64,000 bases of DNA. It comes from Kaistella jeonii (GTDB lineage Bacteria > Bacteroidota > Bacteroidia > Flavobacteriales > Weeksellaceae). Positions 8,131 to 17,558 of this stretch are shown here, piece by piece. Position numbers and translations under genes: made by a program. The stretch spans positions 62,001 to 126,000 of the forward strand of contig NZ_JSYL01000004.1 of the NCBI RefSeq assembly GCF_000812865.1, read 5' to 3'. How positions within the stretch are numbered: position 1 is the first letter of the stretch; the number at the start of each line of letters is the position of its first letter. The notes under the pieces are model-generated. The model was not told the origin of the DNA and searched no databases. It saw only the letters and a list, made by a program, of their open reading frames with translations.

Positions 8131-8955
8131 TTAATCGTTATCTTCTTTGATGCTTAAATCTTTATTCAGATCAGGGTTTAATTTCAAATATTTTTTCTGT
8201 TGATTATTTCTGAATTTAATGTTCAAAACCTCAACTAAAAGACTGAAAGCAAGACAAGAATAAATGATATTTTTACTCACATGCTGGTGAATTCCTTCAG
8301 CAACTAACATGACCCCGATCACAACGAGGAAAGACAGTGCAAGCATCTGTAAACTCGGATATTTATTAATGATACTGGAAATTGGTCCCGCAAAAGCCAT
8401 CATCATTCCAATTGAAATTACGACCGCAATGATCATCAAAACTACATTATCAACCAAACCGATCGCGGTAAGAATTGAATCAAGGGAGAAAACCATATCG
8501 ACCAAAATAATCTGAATAATAACCATCGTCATTAAAGAAGATCCTGTAGATTTTGGTTTGTGATTTTCATCGTGTCCCTGCATTTTTCCGTGAATTTCGA
8601 AGGTACTTTTAAGGATCAAAAATAATCCACCGACAAAAAGGATCAAGTCTTTCCAGCTTAAAGCTAAAGGTAGATCACTTCCCGGTTCTTCGATAAATGG
8701 CAGCGTTATAACAGGTTCTTTCAAGCCGATGATCCAGCTGATCATTAAGAGTAAAACTATCCGGAAAACCATCGCAAAAGTCAATCCCAAATTTCGGGCG
8801 AATTTCTGTTTTTCTTTGGGTAATTTATCTGAAATGATGGAAATGAAAATAATATTATCAACCCCCAGAATAATCTCCAGAAAAGTAAGTGTGAGTAAGC
8901 TGATCCAAATCTGCGGTTGCGCAAAATCTGGAAATTCAAGAATGGATAGAAACAT
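8131..8955 (-). CDS. TerC family integral membrane protein
   Basis: 274 residues with about eight hydrophobic segments. The N-terminal TerC signature is clear: TFLEIILGVDNIIFISIISDKLP (24-46), whose acidic residue in the membrane (GVDN) is conserved, and the paired motif VDMVFSLDSILTAIGL later on. TerC proteins are inner-membrane metal-ion (Mn2+-linked) transport or tolerance factors; no other ter genes are nearby, so manganese export is more likely than tellurite resistance. Monocistronic and convergent with the TMEM175-like gene. Confidence 0.88.
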   Translation of the reverse strand: MFLSILEFPDFAQPQIWISLLTLTFLEIILGVDNIIFISIISDKLPKEKQKFARNLGLTFAMVFRIVLLLMISWIIGLKEPVITLPFIEEPGSDLPLALSWKDLILFVGGLFLILKSTFEIHGKMQGHDENHKPKSTGSSLMTMVIIQIILVDMVFSLDSILTAIGLVDNVVLMIIAVVISIGMMMAFAGPISSIINKYPSLQMLALSFLVVIGVMLVAEGIHQHVSKNIIYSCLAFSLLVEVLNIKFRNNQQKKYLKLNPDLNKDLSIKEDND

Positions 8956-9031
8956 TTTAATTTAAATTTTGGCCGATAAAACTACCAAAATTTTACAAGA
9001 CTTAAATATTAAGTTTTATTAATATTGCGCC

Positions 9032-9880
9032 TTAAAAATGCTCCTTAATAAACCTGATCATCGCAGAAGTTGCTTTCTCTAAATCCTCCGAAAGTTGCTT
9101 TTCCATCCAGGGTTCTTTCGCTCCAAAAGTATGATTTGCATTTTCAAGAAGAACCAATTCAGAAGTTTTGCACCATTCATTTAAAAGAAAAGCTTCCTTG
9201 TCTTTAACCGCGTCATCATTCGTTCCCTGAATGATCAAGAGCGGTTTTACCAAATGTTGCGCGGCGTACTGAATATCAAATCGCTCTTCGTTCCTTTCAA
9301 AATCCTCAAAAAACTGAAAATAATGAGGCATTTCTTGATGCGTTCTTTTATTTTCCGAATACATGACGCCGGAAGTTTTCCAGTCTCCGAAGCGTTGCTG
9401 ATTTGGAAAACGGTATTTAAAATTGCTGACTCCCGCTAAAGAAACGATTAGTTTTACGCGCTCGTCTTCAAAACCTTTGATGACCGTAATTCCGCCTCCT
9501 CGACTGTGACCGATAATGGCGATCTTTTCTTTGTCCACGTGAGGATCTTCCTGAAAATAATTCAAAACCTCATCGTAATCAGACATTTCTTTGGAGAAAT
9601 TGTTATTTCCAAAAGCTTCTAAATCGGCGAAATTATTAGGTTGTTCTACCGTTGTTCCATTATGGGAAAAATTAAATTTCACAAAAAAGAAACCCACTTT
9701 TGCAAATTCTTCGGCCATTAAATTCCAGGCGCCCCAATCTTTGTACCCTTTGTAACCGTGGGCAAAAATTACGAGCGGTAAATTTGTTCCGTTTTCAGGA
9801 TAAAATGCATCTGCCAAAAAATCCCGGGTTTCGGGATTTTTGATTATGATATTTTTCTGAGTAGTAATTGTATTACTCAT
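9032..9880 (-). CDS. alpha/beta hydrolase (dienelactone hydrolase/prolyl-oligopeptidase-like)
   Basis: 282 residues, cytosolic. The nucleophile elbow GHSRGGG has Ser126. The oxyanion stretch IFAHGYKGYKDWGAWN (38-53), a likely acid residue in IQGTNDDAVK and the His of NANHTFG complete the usual triad order. It is the last gene of a three-gene minus-strand unit with a flotillin (11 nt upstream) and an NfeD-like protein. An esterase or acyl-hydrolase acting on membrane-derived substrates would fit, but the substrate is unknown. Confidence 0.85.
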   Translation of the reverse strand: MSNTITTQKNIIIKNPETRDFLADAFYPENGTNLPLVIFAHGYKGYKDWGAWNLMAEEFAKVGFFFVKFNFSHNGTTVEQPNNFADLEAFGNNNFSKEMSDYDEVLNYFQEDPHVDKEKIAIIGHSRGGGITVIKGFEDERVKLIVSLAGVSNFKYRFPNQQRFGDWKTSGVMYSENKRTHQEMPHYFQFFEDFERNEERFDIQYAAQHLVKPLLIIQGTNDDAVKDKEAFLLNEWCKTSELVLLENANHTFGAKEPWMEKQLSEDLEKATSAMIRFIKEHF

Positions 9881-9891
9881 AATATTTTAAT

Positions 9892-11484
9892 TTAAGTCGG
9901 ATTCGTATCGTTTTCTGGCAAATCAGGTTTTATTTCCGGTTTAACTTCAGGTCTGATTTCTTTCTTCACTTTTTCTACAGTTTTTGAAATTTCGTGCTTC
10001 GTTTCTGCTTCAGATTTTCCTTTCAAATAATCCGGAAGATTCAATCCGGCCATATTGAAAAGATCGTTTAAAGGAGGTACCGTTTTCATCATTCCTGATA
10101 CAAAGTTTGCTGTAGAACCATTTCCGTCTGCATTATTTCCACTGTCCCAAACGGTGATTTTATCAATTTTAATATTTTTCACTGCTTCAACCTGAGTTCT
10201 CACCAATTCCGGAAGTTTCTCGATTAATAACAACTGGAAGGCATTTTTAGCATCACCACCTGCAGCTTTTACAACTCGATCGTAACCTTCTGCCTGCTTC
10301 GTCAAAATTTCATAAAGACCTTTCGCTTCAGCTTCCATTTTTAAGAAAATGGCATCTGCTTCTCCTTTTGCATTCAAACGAATTCTTTCTGCATCAGCTT
10401 CTGCGTCGATAATTATTTTCTGTTTTGAAATTTGAGCAGGAACTACGACGTTTGCCAATTGGGTGGATCGTTCTCTTTCAGCTCTTGCTGTTTCTGCTTT
10501 TTGTTCTGCTAAATAAGATTCTTCTAAAGCTTCAGCAGCCTGAACTTTTTCAGCCGTCATCGCCAGTTTTAAAGCTTCTGCTTCTTTTTCTCTTCTTTGT
10601 GCATCAGAATTTGCAATGGTGATTTTTGCGTGATTTTCTCCTTCAACTGCAATTGAATTCGCAAGAGAAGTTGCAATTCTGGATTCCCGCATCGCTTCAG
10701 CTTTTCCGATGGATTCATCTTTTTCTGCAGCAGCAATACTTACTTCTCTGTCTTTTTGAGTTACCGCAATTCGAACATCACGGTCACGATTTGTTTCAGC
10801 AATCTCAATATCTTTCGAACGGTCTGCGGAAGCTTTTCCGGTTTCCCCGATCTTTTCCTGTTCTGCAACAGAAATTTTCGCTTCGTTGATCGCTTTTGCA
10901 GCAGCTTCTTTTCCTAAAGCCTCGATATAACCTGATTCATCTCTAATATCGGTAACGTTTACATTGATAAGTTTCAGTCCGATTTTCTTCAATTCAGTAT
11001 CGACGTTCTTAGAAATGTTATCTAAAAATTTATCACGATCGGTATTAATTTCTTCAATGGTCATGGTCGCAATCACCAAACGCAACTGTCCGAATAAAAT
11101 ATCTTTCGACAATTCCTGAATCTGTTCCGGCGCTAAACCCAGCAATCTTTCTGCTGCATTTCCCATGGTATCAGGTTCTGTAGAAATGGCAATTGTAAAA
11201 CGACACGGAACATCAATTCTAATGTTTTGTTTTGAAAGGGCATTTGTTAAATTGGTGTCGATGGAAATCGGTTTTAAATCAAGATAAGCGTAATCCTGAA
11301 TTACCGGCCAAACAAAAGCTCCACCACCATGAATACATTTTGCAGAAGTTCCTCCTGTTCTACCATAAATTACCAAGATCTTGTCGGATGGACATCTTTT
11401 ATAACGCGAAATAAGTGCTAAAAAAGTAACGAAGAATACGAATACCGCTACTAAAATAAGAATAATTGTTCCGGACATATACAT
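9892..11484 (-). CDS. flotillin-like SPFH domain protein (YqiK/FloT type)
   Basis: 530 residues. One N-terminal membrane helix (about 5-28), then an SPFH/Band 7 domain (30-200), then a long Ala/Glu/Lys-rich coiled coil (about 200-400) with many EAKA-type repeats, and an acidic, Pro-rich tail ending in a run of KPEIKPD-like units. This is the architecture of bacterial flotillins, which organise lipid-ordered membrane patches. The NfeD-like partner gene lies 18 nt upstream, the classic pairing. Proteins of this group usually run 450-680 residues. The function of the acidic tail (about 480-530) is unknown. Confidence 0.92.
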   Translation of the reverse strand: MYMSGTIILILVAVFVFFVTFLALISRYKRCPSDKILVIYGRTGGTSAKCIHGGGAFVWPVIQDYAYLDLKPISIDTNLTNALSKQNIRIDVPCRFTIAISTEPDTMGNAAERLLGLAPEQIQELSKDILFGQLRLVIATMTIEEINTDRDKFLDNISKNVDTELKKIGLKLINVNVTDIRDESGYIEALGKEAAAKAINEAKISVAEQEKIGETGKASADRSKDIEIAETNRDRDVRIAVTQKDREVSIAAAEKDESIGKAEAMRESRIATSLANSIAVEGENHAKITIANSDAQRREKEAEALKLAMTAEKVQAAEALEESYLAEQKAETARAERERSTQLANVVVPAQISKQKIIIDAEADAERIRLNAKGEADAIFLKMEAEAKGLYEILTKQAEGYDRVVKAAGGDAKNAFQLLLIEKLPELVRTQVEAVKNIKIDKITVWDSGNNADGNGSTANFVSGMMKTVPPLNDLFNMAGLNLPDYLKGKSEAETKHEISKTVEKVKKEIRPEVKPEIKPDLPENDTNPT

Positions 11485-11502
11485 AATTTATTTAATTTGA
11501 AT

Positions 11503-12072
11503 TTATACTGGAGATACTATTAAAACACCGTCTAAAATCTCGACCACTTTCACCAATCGACTGGAAAGCAAGGAAATTTCGGACCGAGTCATCGCTTGAA
11601 GTTCGTGATTAGAACCTTTCACGGAGATTAAAACTTTTCCTCTTCCGGACATTTCTGCGGGAATATTCAGATAGACTTCGCCACTTTTACCAGCCAAATT
11701 TTGGATGTTGAACGTATTATCTTCGGTGAGTTTCATGATCTGCACGATGAGAATAAAAAAGATAAAAACGAAAGCAACTCCGACAGCAAAAGCAAGTGCG
11801 ACCAAAATCATTTTGTTTGGGATCGTTTCGAAGAACGCAACTCCTGTCCAACCAAATCCGAGTAGAAAGTTGATCAGATTCCTTAATGAAAATAATTGGA
11901 ATGGCGCATCTGCATGATTTAGATCTCCATCAAAATCGGTGTTTGCTACATCTGCGGAATGACTGCCAGTAAAAGTGAGAACAGTTTGAACCAAAAAAAT
12001 AAGACTTGTAATCAATGCGATATACCAAAATATTTTTTGGAGCTGATCCATTCCCTCAAGAAAATCTAACAT
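11503..12072 (-). CDS. NfeD-like membrane protein, flotillin partner
   Basis: 189 residues. Three hydrophobic helices (about 14-33, 68-85, 91-113) and a C-terminal OB-fold-like soluble domain (about 120-189) with NLAGKSGEVYLNIPAEMSGRGKVLISV, typical of the short NfeD/YqiJ proteins encoded beside flotillins. It heads the operon: its promoter has a TATATTTG -7 element at 12085-12092. NfeD partners are thought to bind or anchor flotillin oligomers in the inner membrane. It lacks the N-terminal serine-protease domain of long NfeD proteins. Confidence 0.85.
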   Translation of the reverse strand: MLDFLEGMDQLQKIFWYIALITSLIFLVQTVLTFTGSHSADVANTDFDGDLNHADAPFQLFSLRNLINFLLGFGWTGVAFFETIPNKMILVALAFAVGVAFVFIFFILIVQIMKLTEDNTFNIQNLAGKSGEVYLNIPAEMSGRGKVLISVKGSNHELQAMTRSEISLLSSRLVKVVEILDGVLIVSPV

Positions 12073-12084
12073 GGTGGTTTTTTA

Positions 12085-12092
12085 CAAATATA
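12085..12092 (-). promoter_or_regulatory. -7 promoter element of the NfeD-flotillin operon
   Basis: TATATTTG on the minus strand, an exact consensus match, 12 nt before the ATG. Confidence 0.5.
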
Positions 12093-12164
12093 GGATTTTG
12101 TGCTTGATTTTAAGATTAATTATGCGCTACTTTCCCGAAAATATTGATCATTTTGAAAATAAAA

Positions 12165-12197
12165 AACCCTTTCAGCCTTTGAAAGGCTGAAAGGGTT
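12165..12197 (-). terminator. strong terminator after the first M13 peptidase gene
   Basis: Perfect 16-bp arms (AACCCTTTCAGCCTTT and its complement) separated by one base. On the minus strand the hairpin is followed by six T residues. It starts 23 nt after the peptidase stop. Confidence 0.85.
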
Positions 12198-12220
12198 GTG
12201 ATTAATAAAAACTTATTATT

Positions 12221-14299
12221 TTACCAGATTTTTATTCTTTCTGCCGGTGCTTTGTATAATTTATCGCCTGGCTTTACATCGAATGCCTGGTAAAATGAAT
12301 CTTGATTCACTAATGGTCCAAATGCCCGGAAAAATCCTGGGGAATGTGGATCTGTTTTCACCTGATTCACCATATATTTCTCTGTTGACTTGGTTCTCCA
12401 AACGGTTGCCCAACTCATGAAGAATCTTTGATCTTGCGTCATGTTACTAATTAACCCTGGATTTCCGTGATCCTTCAAATACATTTGAAGCGCAGTGTAA
12501 GCAACTGCTACTCCACCTAAATCACCGATGTTTTCTCCACTGGTGAATTTTCCGTTGACGAAACTTCCTTTCACTGGTTCGTAACCATTATACTGATTTG
12601 CCAGTTCGCCTACCTTCGCATCGAAATTTTTTCGGTCGGCATCAGTCCACCAATTATTAAGGTTTCCATCACCGTCGAACCTAGAACCTGAATCATCGAA
12701 ACCGTGCGAGATTTCGTGACCGATCACGGCACCAATTCCACCAAAATTCACTGCAGGATCTGCTTTGAAATTATAGAACGGCGGTTGAAGAATTGCAGCC
12801 GGGAAAACGATCTCGTTGTTAGAACCGCTGTAATACGCATTTACAGTTTGCGGCGACATTCCCCATTCGGTTTTATCTACCGGTTTTCCAACTTTAGCTA
12901 AATTCTTCGCATATTGCCAAGCGGTGATATTTTGAAGATTTTTGTAATAAGTTCCGCCATCTTGTGGTCCTTCTAATTGTAATCTTGAATAATCTTTCCA
13001 GGTGTCTGGATATGCAATTTTCACAGCAAATTTCGCTAATTTTTCCTGCGCTTTCACTTTAGTTTCCGGAGACATCCAGTCGTTATCTGCGATATGCTGC
13101 TGGAAAGATTTTTTGATGTAACCAATATAAGTTTCCATTTGTTCTTTTGCGCCTGCAGGAAAATATTTTTCTACATACAATTTACCAAATGCTTCTCCTA
13201 AAACACCATTAATAACGCCCAAACCTCTTTTATTCATTGCTCGCTGTTCCTGTTGTCCCTGCAAAAATTTAGAATAAAAGTTGAAATTAATATCGTCTAA
13301 CTGCTTGTCTAAATTTCCAGCGTTGGAAGAAACCAATCTTGCTTTCATGTAATCTTTGATCAACGGAAGTGTTCTTTCGTTCATCCATGAATCCATATTT
13401 TGATAATATTTCAATTCACTTACGATTACTTTATCGGTTTTAACTCCGGCATCGCTCAAATATTTCGGTAAATCGATATGGGTTACCAATTTAGAAAGTT
13501 CAGGTAATGTTTTTGGATTGTAACGAAGATTAGCGTCGCGATTTTGCTCGTTAGTCAATAAATCTCCAGCCAGTTGTTTTTCAAAAGCAACAACTCTTTG
13601 CGCAGTTTGATCCGCATTTTTATTTCCAAGAACGCCGAAAAGCTGCGCCAGATAATTTTTATATTCTGCTAAAGTTTTAGTATTTGCCTCGTTATCTTTT
13701 TGATAATAATCACGGCCTAAACCAAGTGAAGCGCCACCGAAATAAACTGCATTCATTACAGAATTTTTCATGTCTGCACTTACTCTCCAAGCGTAAAAAG
13801 GATTGTCGCCAGTTTTGGTTGCATCGGTTAAATATTTTTGCAGATCTGCAACAGATTTAATAGCATCGATTTTATTCAGATCATTTTTGATGGGATTGAT
13901 TCCATCTGCATTTCTTTTATTCCAATCCATGTAAGTTCCGTATAAATTCTGGATTTTCTCTCCTTCAGAATTGGCGGAGAATTTATCGGTAAGGATTTTA
14001 TTAAGGATCTCTAAAGATGAATTATCAACATCTTCTCTCAACGCGTTGAAACTTCCCCAACTTGTTTTGTCAGCAGGAATCTCGGCAGTTTTCATCCAGT
14101 TTCCGTTGACATAATTAAAGAAGTCATCTTGTGGACGAACAGAAGTGTCCATATAAGAAAGATTGAGACCTTCTTCGGGAATTACCTTTGTTTCTACCGA
14201 CATTTGTTGAGTTTCAGTTTTTGCGGTCTTTGTGGTTGAACACGAATTCAGGGCTATAATACCTGAAAAAGCAAGTACAGTAATTGTGATTTTTTTCAT
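12221..14299 (-). CDS. M13 family zinc metallopeptidase, lipoprotein (PepO-like)
   Basis: 692 residues. Lipoprotein signal peptide with lipobox LNSC (Cys20), so probably anchored in the outer or inner membrane facing the periplasm or surface. Peptidase_M13_N covers about 50-440 and the catalytic M13 domain about 490-692. The zinc motif HEISH has His528 and His532 as ligands with catalytic Glu529; the third ligand Glu589 lies in ENIGDLGG; the substrate-binding NAYY is upstream. It is a neprilysin/PepO-type endopeptidase for short peptides. A paralogue lies just upstream on the same strand, but each has its own promoter region. Confidence 0.95.
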   Translation of the reverse strand: MKKITITVLAFSGIIALNSCSTTKTAKTETQQMSVETKVIPEEGLNLSYMDTSVRPQDDFFNYVNGNWMKTAEIPADKTSWGSFNALREDVDNSSLEILNKILTDKFSANSEGEKIQNLYGTYMDWNKRNADGINPIKNDLNKIDAIKSVADLQKYLTDATKTGDNPFYAWRVSADMKNSVMNAVYFGGASLGLGRDYYQKDNEANTKTLAEYKNYLAQLFGVLGNKNADQTAQRVVAFEKQLAGDLLTNEQNRDANLRYNPKTLPELSKLVTHIDLPKYLSDAGVKTDKVIVSELKYYQNMDSWMNERTLPLIKDYMKARLVSSNAGNLDKQLDDINFNFYSKFLQGQQEQRAMNKRGLGVINGVLGEAFGKLYVEKYFPAGAKEQMETYIGYIKKSFQQHIADNDWMSPETKVKAQEKLAKFAVKIAYPDTWKDYSRLQLEGPQDGGTYYKNLQNITAWQYAKNLAKVGKPVDKTEWGMSPQTVNAYYSGSNNEIVFPAAILQPPFYNFKADPAVNFGGIGAVIGHEISHGFDDSGSRFDGDGNLNNWWTDADRKNFDAKVGELANQYNGYEPVKGSFVNGKFTSGENIGDLGGVAVAYTALQMYLKDHGNPGLISNMTQDQRFFMSWATVWRTKSTEKYMVNQVKTDPHSPGFFRAFGPLVNQDSFYQAFDVKPGDKLYKAPAERIKIW

Positions 14300-14328
14300 A
14301 AGATCGTAAATGATTTTTTGATATATTT

Positions 14329-14336
14329 CAAAGATA
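14329..14336 (-). promoter_or_regulatory. -7 promoter element of the first M13 peptidase gene
   Basis: TATCTTTG on the minus strand, an exact TAnnTTTG match, 29 nt before the ATG. It shows this gene is transcribed separately from its paralogue. Confidence 0.55.
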
Positions 14337-14385
14337 GTAATTATTTTATCGTTTTAAAATAGCTTTTATTAATGGCTTTTTTCTT

Positions 14386-14496
14386 GCGTAAGCGATTGCA
14401 GCGGTATCCTTTTTTGTGCCGTTCAAAGAACGGTATAAAAAAGATTTAGCGGAAAGCGCGACCCGAGTGTCGGGAAAGCTTTGGCGAGGGTTACGC
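14386..14496 (+). repeat. structured intergenic element, variant type (R1)
   Basis: Closed by GCGTAA (14386-14391) pairing with TTACGC (14491-14496). Inside are two hairpins: CCGTTC-aaa-GAACGG (14419-14433), extended by flanking T-run/A-run pairing, and CCCGA-gtg-TCGGG (14462-14474). It carries CGGTATCCTTTTTTG, close to the CGGCATCC block of the other dispersed elements in this window. No reading frame. It fills the space between the two M13 genes. Confidence 0.6.
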
Positions 14497-14554
14497 TCTA
14501 AAAAAATCACTCCAAATTAATGAAGTGACTTTCTAAATATTTAATCTTAAATGA

Positions 14555-16648
14555 TTACCAGATTTTAATTCTTTCCTCTGGTTTTTTATAAAGTTTGTCA
14601 CCATCTTTTACATCGAACGCTTTGTAGAATGCATCTGTGTTAACTAAGGGACCAAATGCTCTGTATAAACCGGGTGAATGCTCATCGGTTTTCACTTGAT
14701 TTAAGACGGCAGCTTCTTTTTGAAGAGTTCTCCAAACGGTTGCCCAACTCATAAAGAATCTTTGATCCTGCGTGTAACCACTTATCATTCCTGGGTTTCC
14801 GTGGTCTTTTAAATACATTTGAAGAGCATCGTAAGAAATATTAACTCCACCTAAATCTGCAATATTTTCACCGTTGGTAAAAGTACCATTGACGAAGGTT
14901 CCTTTCACAGGTTCGTAAGTACTGTACTGCGCTGCGAGAGCTTTCGTCGCTTTTTCGAAGTTGGCTTTATCTTCTGCAGTCCACCAGTCAACTAAATTTC
15001 CATCGGCATCAAACTGTGCGCCTGCATCATCGAAACCATGTGTCATTTCGTGACCAATTACGGCACCAATTCCACCAAAATTAATGGCTGCATCTGCATC
15101 TGGATTAAAGAACGGCGGCTGTAAAATCGCAGCCGGGAAAACGATTTCGTTGTTCAAAGGATTGTAATAGGCGTTCACGGTTTGTGGCGACATTCCCCAT
15201 TCTGTACGGTCAACCGGTTTACCGATCTTGTCTAAATCTTTTTGATATTGCCAAGCGGTAACATTTTGAAGATTCTTGTATAAAGTCCCGCCATTTTTTT
15301 CTGAATTAATGGTGAGTTTCGAATAATCTTTCCATTTATCAGGATACGCTACTTTTACGGTAAACTTGTTCAGTTTCTTTAAGGCTTTTTCTTTCGTTAC
15401 AGGCGACATCCAAGCTAAATTGGTGATATGGGAAGCAAAACTTTTTTTCAGATAATCGATCAATTCGATCATTTGAGTTTTCGCTGCAGCAGGGAAATAT
15501 TTCTCTACATATAATTTACCAAAAGCTTCACCCAAAACGCCATTGATCATTTCGAAACCACGTTTGTTTTGTGCTCTTTGCTCCTGTTGTCCTCTTAAAT
15601 ATTTACCATAAAACTCGAATTTCTTCTGATCAAGATCTGCAGAAAGATGACTTGCATTCCCCGAAATCATATGAAATTTCATATAATCTTTGATCAAAGG
15701 AATATTTTTAGCATTGATGAATTTATCTAAATTCTTGTAATATTCTAATTCTCCAACGATTACTTTGTCGGTGTTTACGCCAACAGCAGCTAAATATTTT
15801 GGCAGATTTACATTTTTAACCATTGCCGAAAGTTGCGCCATCGTTTCTGGATTGTACTGTAAAGTTGCATCACGAATTTGCTCATTGGTTAAATAAGACT
15901 GCGCGATACTTTTCTCAAAAGCAACGATATTATTCGCAGCAACTGAAGAATTTTTATAACCTAGAACATCGAGCATTGAAGCGATATATTTCGCATATTC
16001 TGCTAAAGCTTCCGTATTTTTCGCATTTACTTTCTGGTAATAATCACGTCCCATTCCAAGCGAGGCATCGCTTAAATAAACCGCGTTCATTTGAGAGTTT
16101 TTCATGTCAGCATCAACATTCCAACCGTAGAAAGGGTTTTCACCATTTCTGGTCGCTTCGATCAAATATTTCTGTAAATCAGAAACATTTTTTATAGCGT
16201 CAATTTTCGCTAAATCACCTTTGATCGGAGCGATGCCATCAGCATTTCTCTTCTGCAAATTCATATACGTTCCGTACAAATCCTGGATTTTCTTACCTTC
16301 ACTTCCGTCTGCAAACTTATCGTTCAACAGCGTGTTAAGAATTTTCATGGAATTGTTGTCCGTATCTTCTGCCAGTTTATTAAAACTTCCCCAAGATGAT
16401 TTATCTGAAGGAATTTTTGCAGTTTTCATCCAGCTTCCGTTCACGAAATCATAGAAATCATCTTGCGGACGAACCGATTTATCAAAGGTTGTAAAATCTA
16501 AACCTTTTTCTGGAGTTTCTTTTACCACTTCTTTAGGTGTTTCCATTGGCGTAGAAGGAGTTTCTGGTGTCGCTACCGCTTTTGTAGCACATGAATTAAG
16601 GGCGATTATTCCAGCAAAAGCCAAAATACCTATATTTATATTTTTCAT
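14555..16648 (-). CDS. M13 family zinc metallopeptidase, lipoprotein (second copy)
   Basis: 697 residues, a paralogue of the neighbouring M13 gene with the same layout: lipobox LNSC (Cys20), a Pro/Glu/Thr-rich linker (about 24-50), N-terminal M13 domain and C-terminal catalytic domain. Zinc ligands His533 and His537 in HEMTH with catalytic Glu534, and Glu594 in ENIADLGG. The last 166 residues align with the neighbour without a gap, ending in the same ERIKIW, so the pair arose by tandem duplication. The linker after the lipid anchor is longer here. Differences in specificity cannot be read from the sequence. Confidence 0.95.
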   Translation of the reverse strand: MKNINIGILAFAGIIALNSCATKAVATPETPSTPMETPKEVVKETPEKGLDFTTFDKSVRPQDDFYDFVNGSWMKTAKIPSDKSSWGSFNKLAEDTDNNSMKILNTLLNDKFADGSEGKKIQDLYGTYMNLQKRNADGIAPIKGDLAKIDAIKNVSDLQKYLIEATRNGENPFYGWNVDADMKNSQMNAVYLSDASLGMGRDYYQKVNAKNTEALAEYAKYIASMLDVLGYKNSSVAANNIVAFEKSIAQSYLTNEQIRDATLQYNPETMAQLSAMVKNVNLPKYLAAVGVNTDKVIVGELEYYKNLDKFINAKNIPLIKDYMKFHMISGNASHLSADLDQKKFEFYGKYLRGQQEQRAQNKRGFEMINGVLGEAFGKLYVEKYFPAAAKTQMIELIDYLKKSFASHITNLAWMSPVTKEKALKKLNKFTVKVAYPDKWKDYSKLTINSEKNGGTLYKNLQNVTAWQYQKDLDKIGKPVDRTEWGMSPQTVNAYYNPLNNEIVFPAAILQPPFFNPDADAAINFGGIGAVIGHEMTHGFDDAGAQFDADGNLVDWWTAEDKANFEKATKALAAQYSTYEPVKGTFVNGTFTNGENIADLGGVNISYDALQMYLKDHGNPGMISGYTQDQRFFMSWATVWRTLQKEAAVLNQVKTDEHSPGLYRAFGPLVNTDAFYKAFDVKDGDKLYKKPEERIKIW

Positions 16649-16710
16649 TAAAAAAGCTATTTATAGTTTAGTCTATAATATTTTTTATTTGTTACAGCAT
16701 AGCAAATAAA

Positions 16711-16735
16711 AAAGTCATTCTTTCCGAATGACTTT
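16711..16735 (-). terminator. terminator after the DUF2807 gene
   Basis: 10-bp perfect arms AAAGTCATTC and GAATGACTTT with a 5-nt loop. On the minus strand it is followed by a T-run. It lies 8 nt after the stop. Confidence 0.8.
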
Positions 16736-16743
16736 GTTGTAAT

Positions 16744-17406
16744 TTATTTAAAGTTTATTTTTCCACCGATGACATTTTTCACTTGTCTGTCATTTGGATC
16801 ACCGTAAACATCGATAACTCCGCCTGCTCTGGTTGTTGCATTTACGGAATCAGAAACATTAACTTCTGCAATTCCTCCCGCGTTTGTGGTTACGGAAGCA
16901 CTTTGAGATTCTAAATTTTTACCTAAATATTTTGCACCGGAATTCACCAAAATATCCTGATGATCTGCATTCCCGGAAACTGTAATTTCACCCCCAGAAT
17001 TCATTTTCGCGTTCAGTGTTTTTGCATTCACTGCTAAATTTACTTTAGAACCTTCGTTAGAGGTGAGCGAAAGCATTGTCCCTTCTACTTCATCTTTAGA
17101 AGAGATCATTGAACCCTGACTTGCCTGAATATCATTTAGATTTTTGTAGAAAACTTTTACAGAAACTTGATCTCCCTGCATGATTTTGGTGGGCGCCATT
17201 CGAATTTTAAGTTCTCCATTTTTGTTCACTGTTTCCAGATCGGCGTTGTCGCCTGCTGTTTCGACTTTGTTTTCGTCGGCATGAATGAGTACGACTGTGA
17301 TTTTATCGTAGACTTTCAAAGAGGAAAAATCGCCTACATTTCGGGTCGATTGTGCGAAATAAAATTGAGAAGCGACGATTAAAAAACTTCCGAAAAATTT
17401 GTTCAT
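16744..17406 (-). CDS. DUF2807 (head GIN domain) secreted protein
   Basis: 220 residues. Signal peptide of about 18 residues (ending YFAQ), then a DUF2807 putative auto-transporter adhesin head domain. It shows the usual opening VGDFSSLKVYDKITVVL and a right-handed beta-helix-like run of short repeats containing NSGGEI, NSGAKYLG, NAGGIAEVNV and RAGGVIDVYG. No sorting domain or lipobox, so probably periplasmic or exported. The function of such proteins in Bacteroidota is not established. Monocistronic, with its own terminator. Confidence 0.85.
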   Translation of the reverse strand: MNKFFGSFLIVASQFYFAQSTRNVGDFSSLKVYDKITVVLIHADENKVETAGDNADLETVNKNGELKIRMAPTKIMQGDQVSVKVFYKNLNDIQASQGSMISSKDEVEGTMLSLTSNEGSKVNLAVNAKTLNAKMNSGGEITVSGNADHQDILVNSGAKYLGKNLESQSASVTTNAGGIAEVNVSDSVNATTRAGGVIDVYGDPNDRQVKNVIGGKINFK

Positions 17407-17558
17407 ATTTAAATTGATTTATAGTTTATAAACGTTTTCAATGCTCAATTATTTCAAATTTAAAAAAAAGATTTGCACTTTTTCTACAAAGAATTTTAAT
17501 TAATTGGTCTTATAGAATTTAGGTAAAAACATTTTTACTAAAGTCAATAGCAATTAAT

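Noticed and set aside
8131-8955. Tellurite-resistance operon
   Set aside because: TerC stands alone; no terZABDE genes, so a manganese or general role is more likely.
10425-10889. Plus-strand frames within the flotillin gene
   Set aside because: Shadows of the repetitive coiled-coil coding region; Leu/Gln-rich composition comes from the antisense of EAKA-like repeats.
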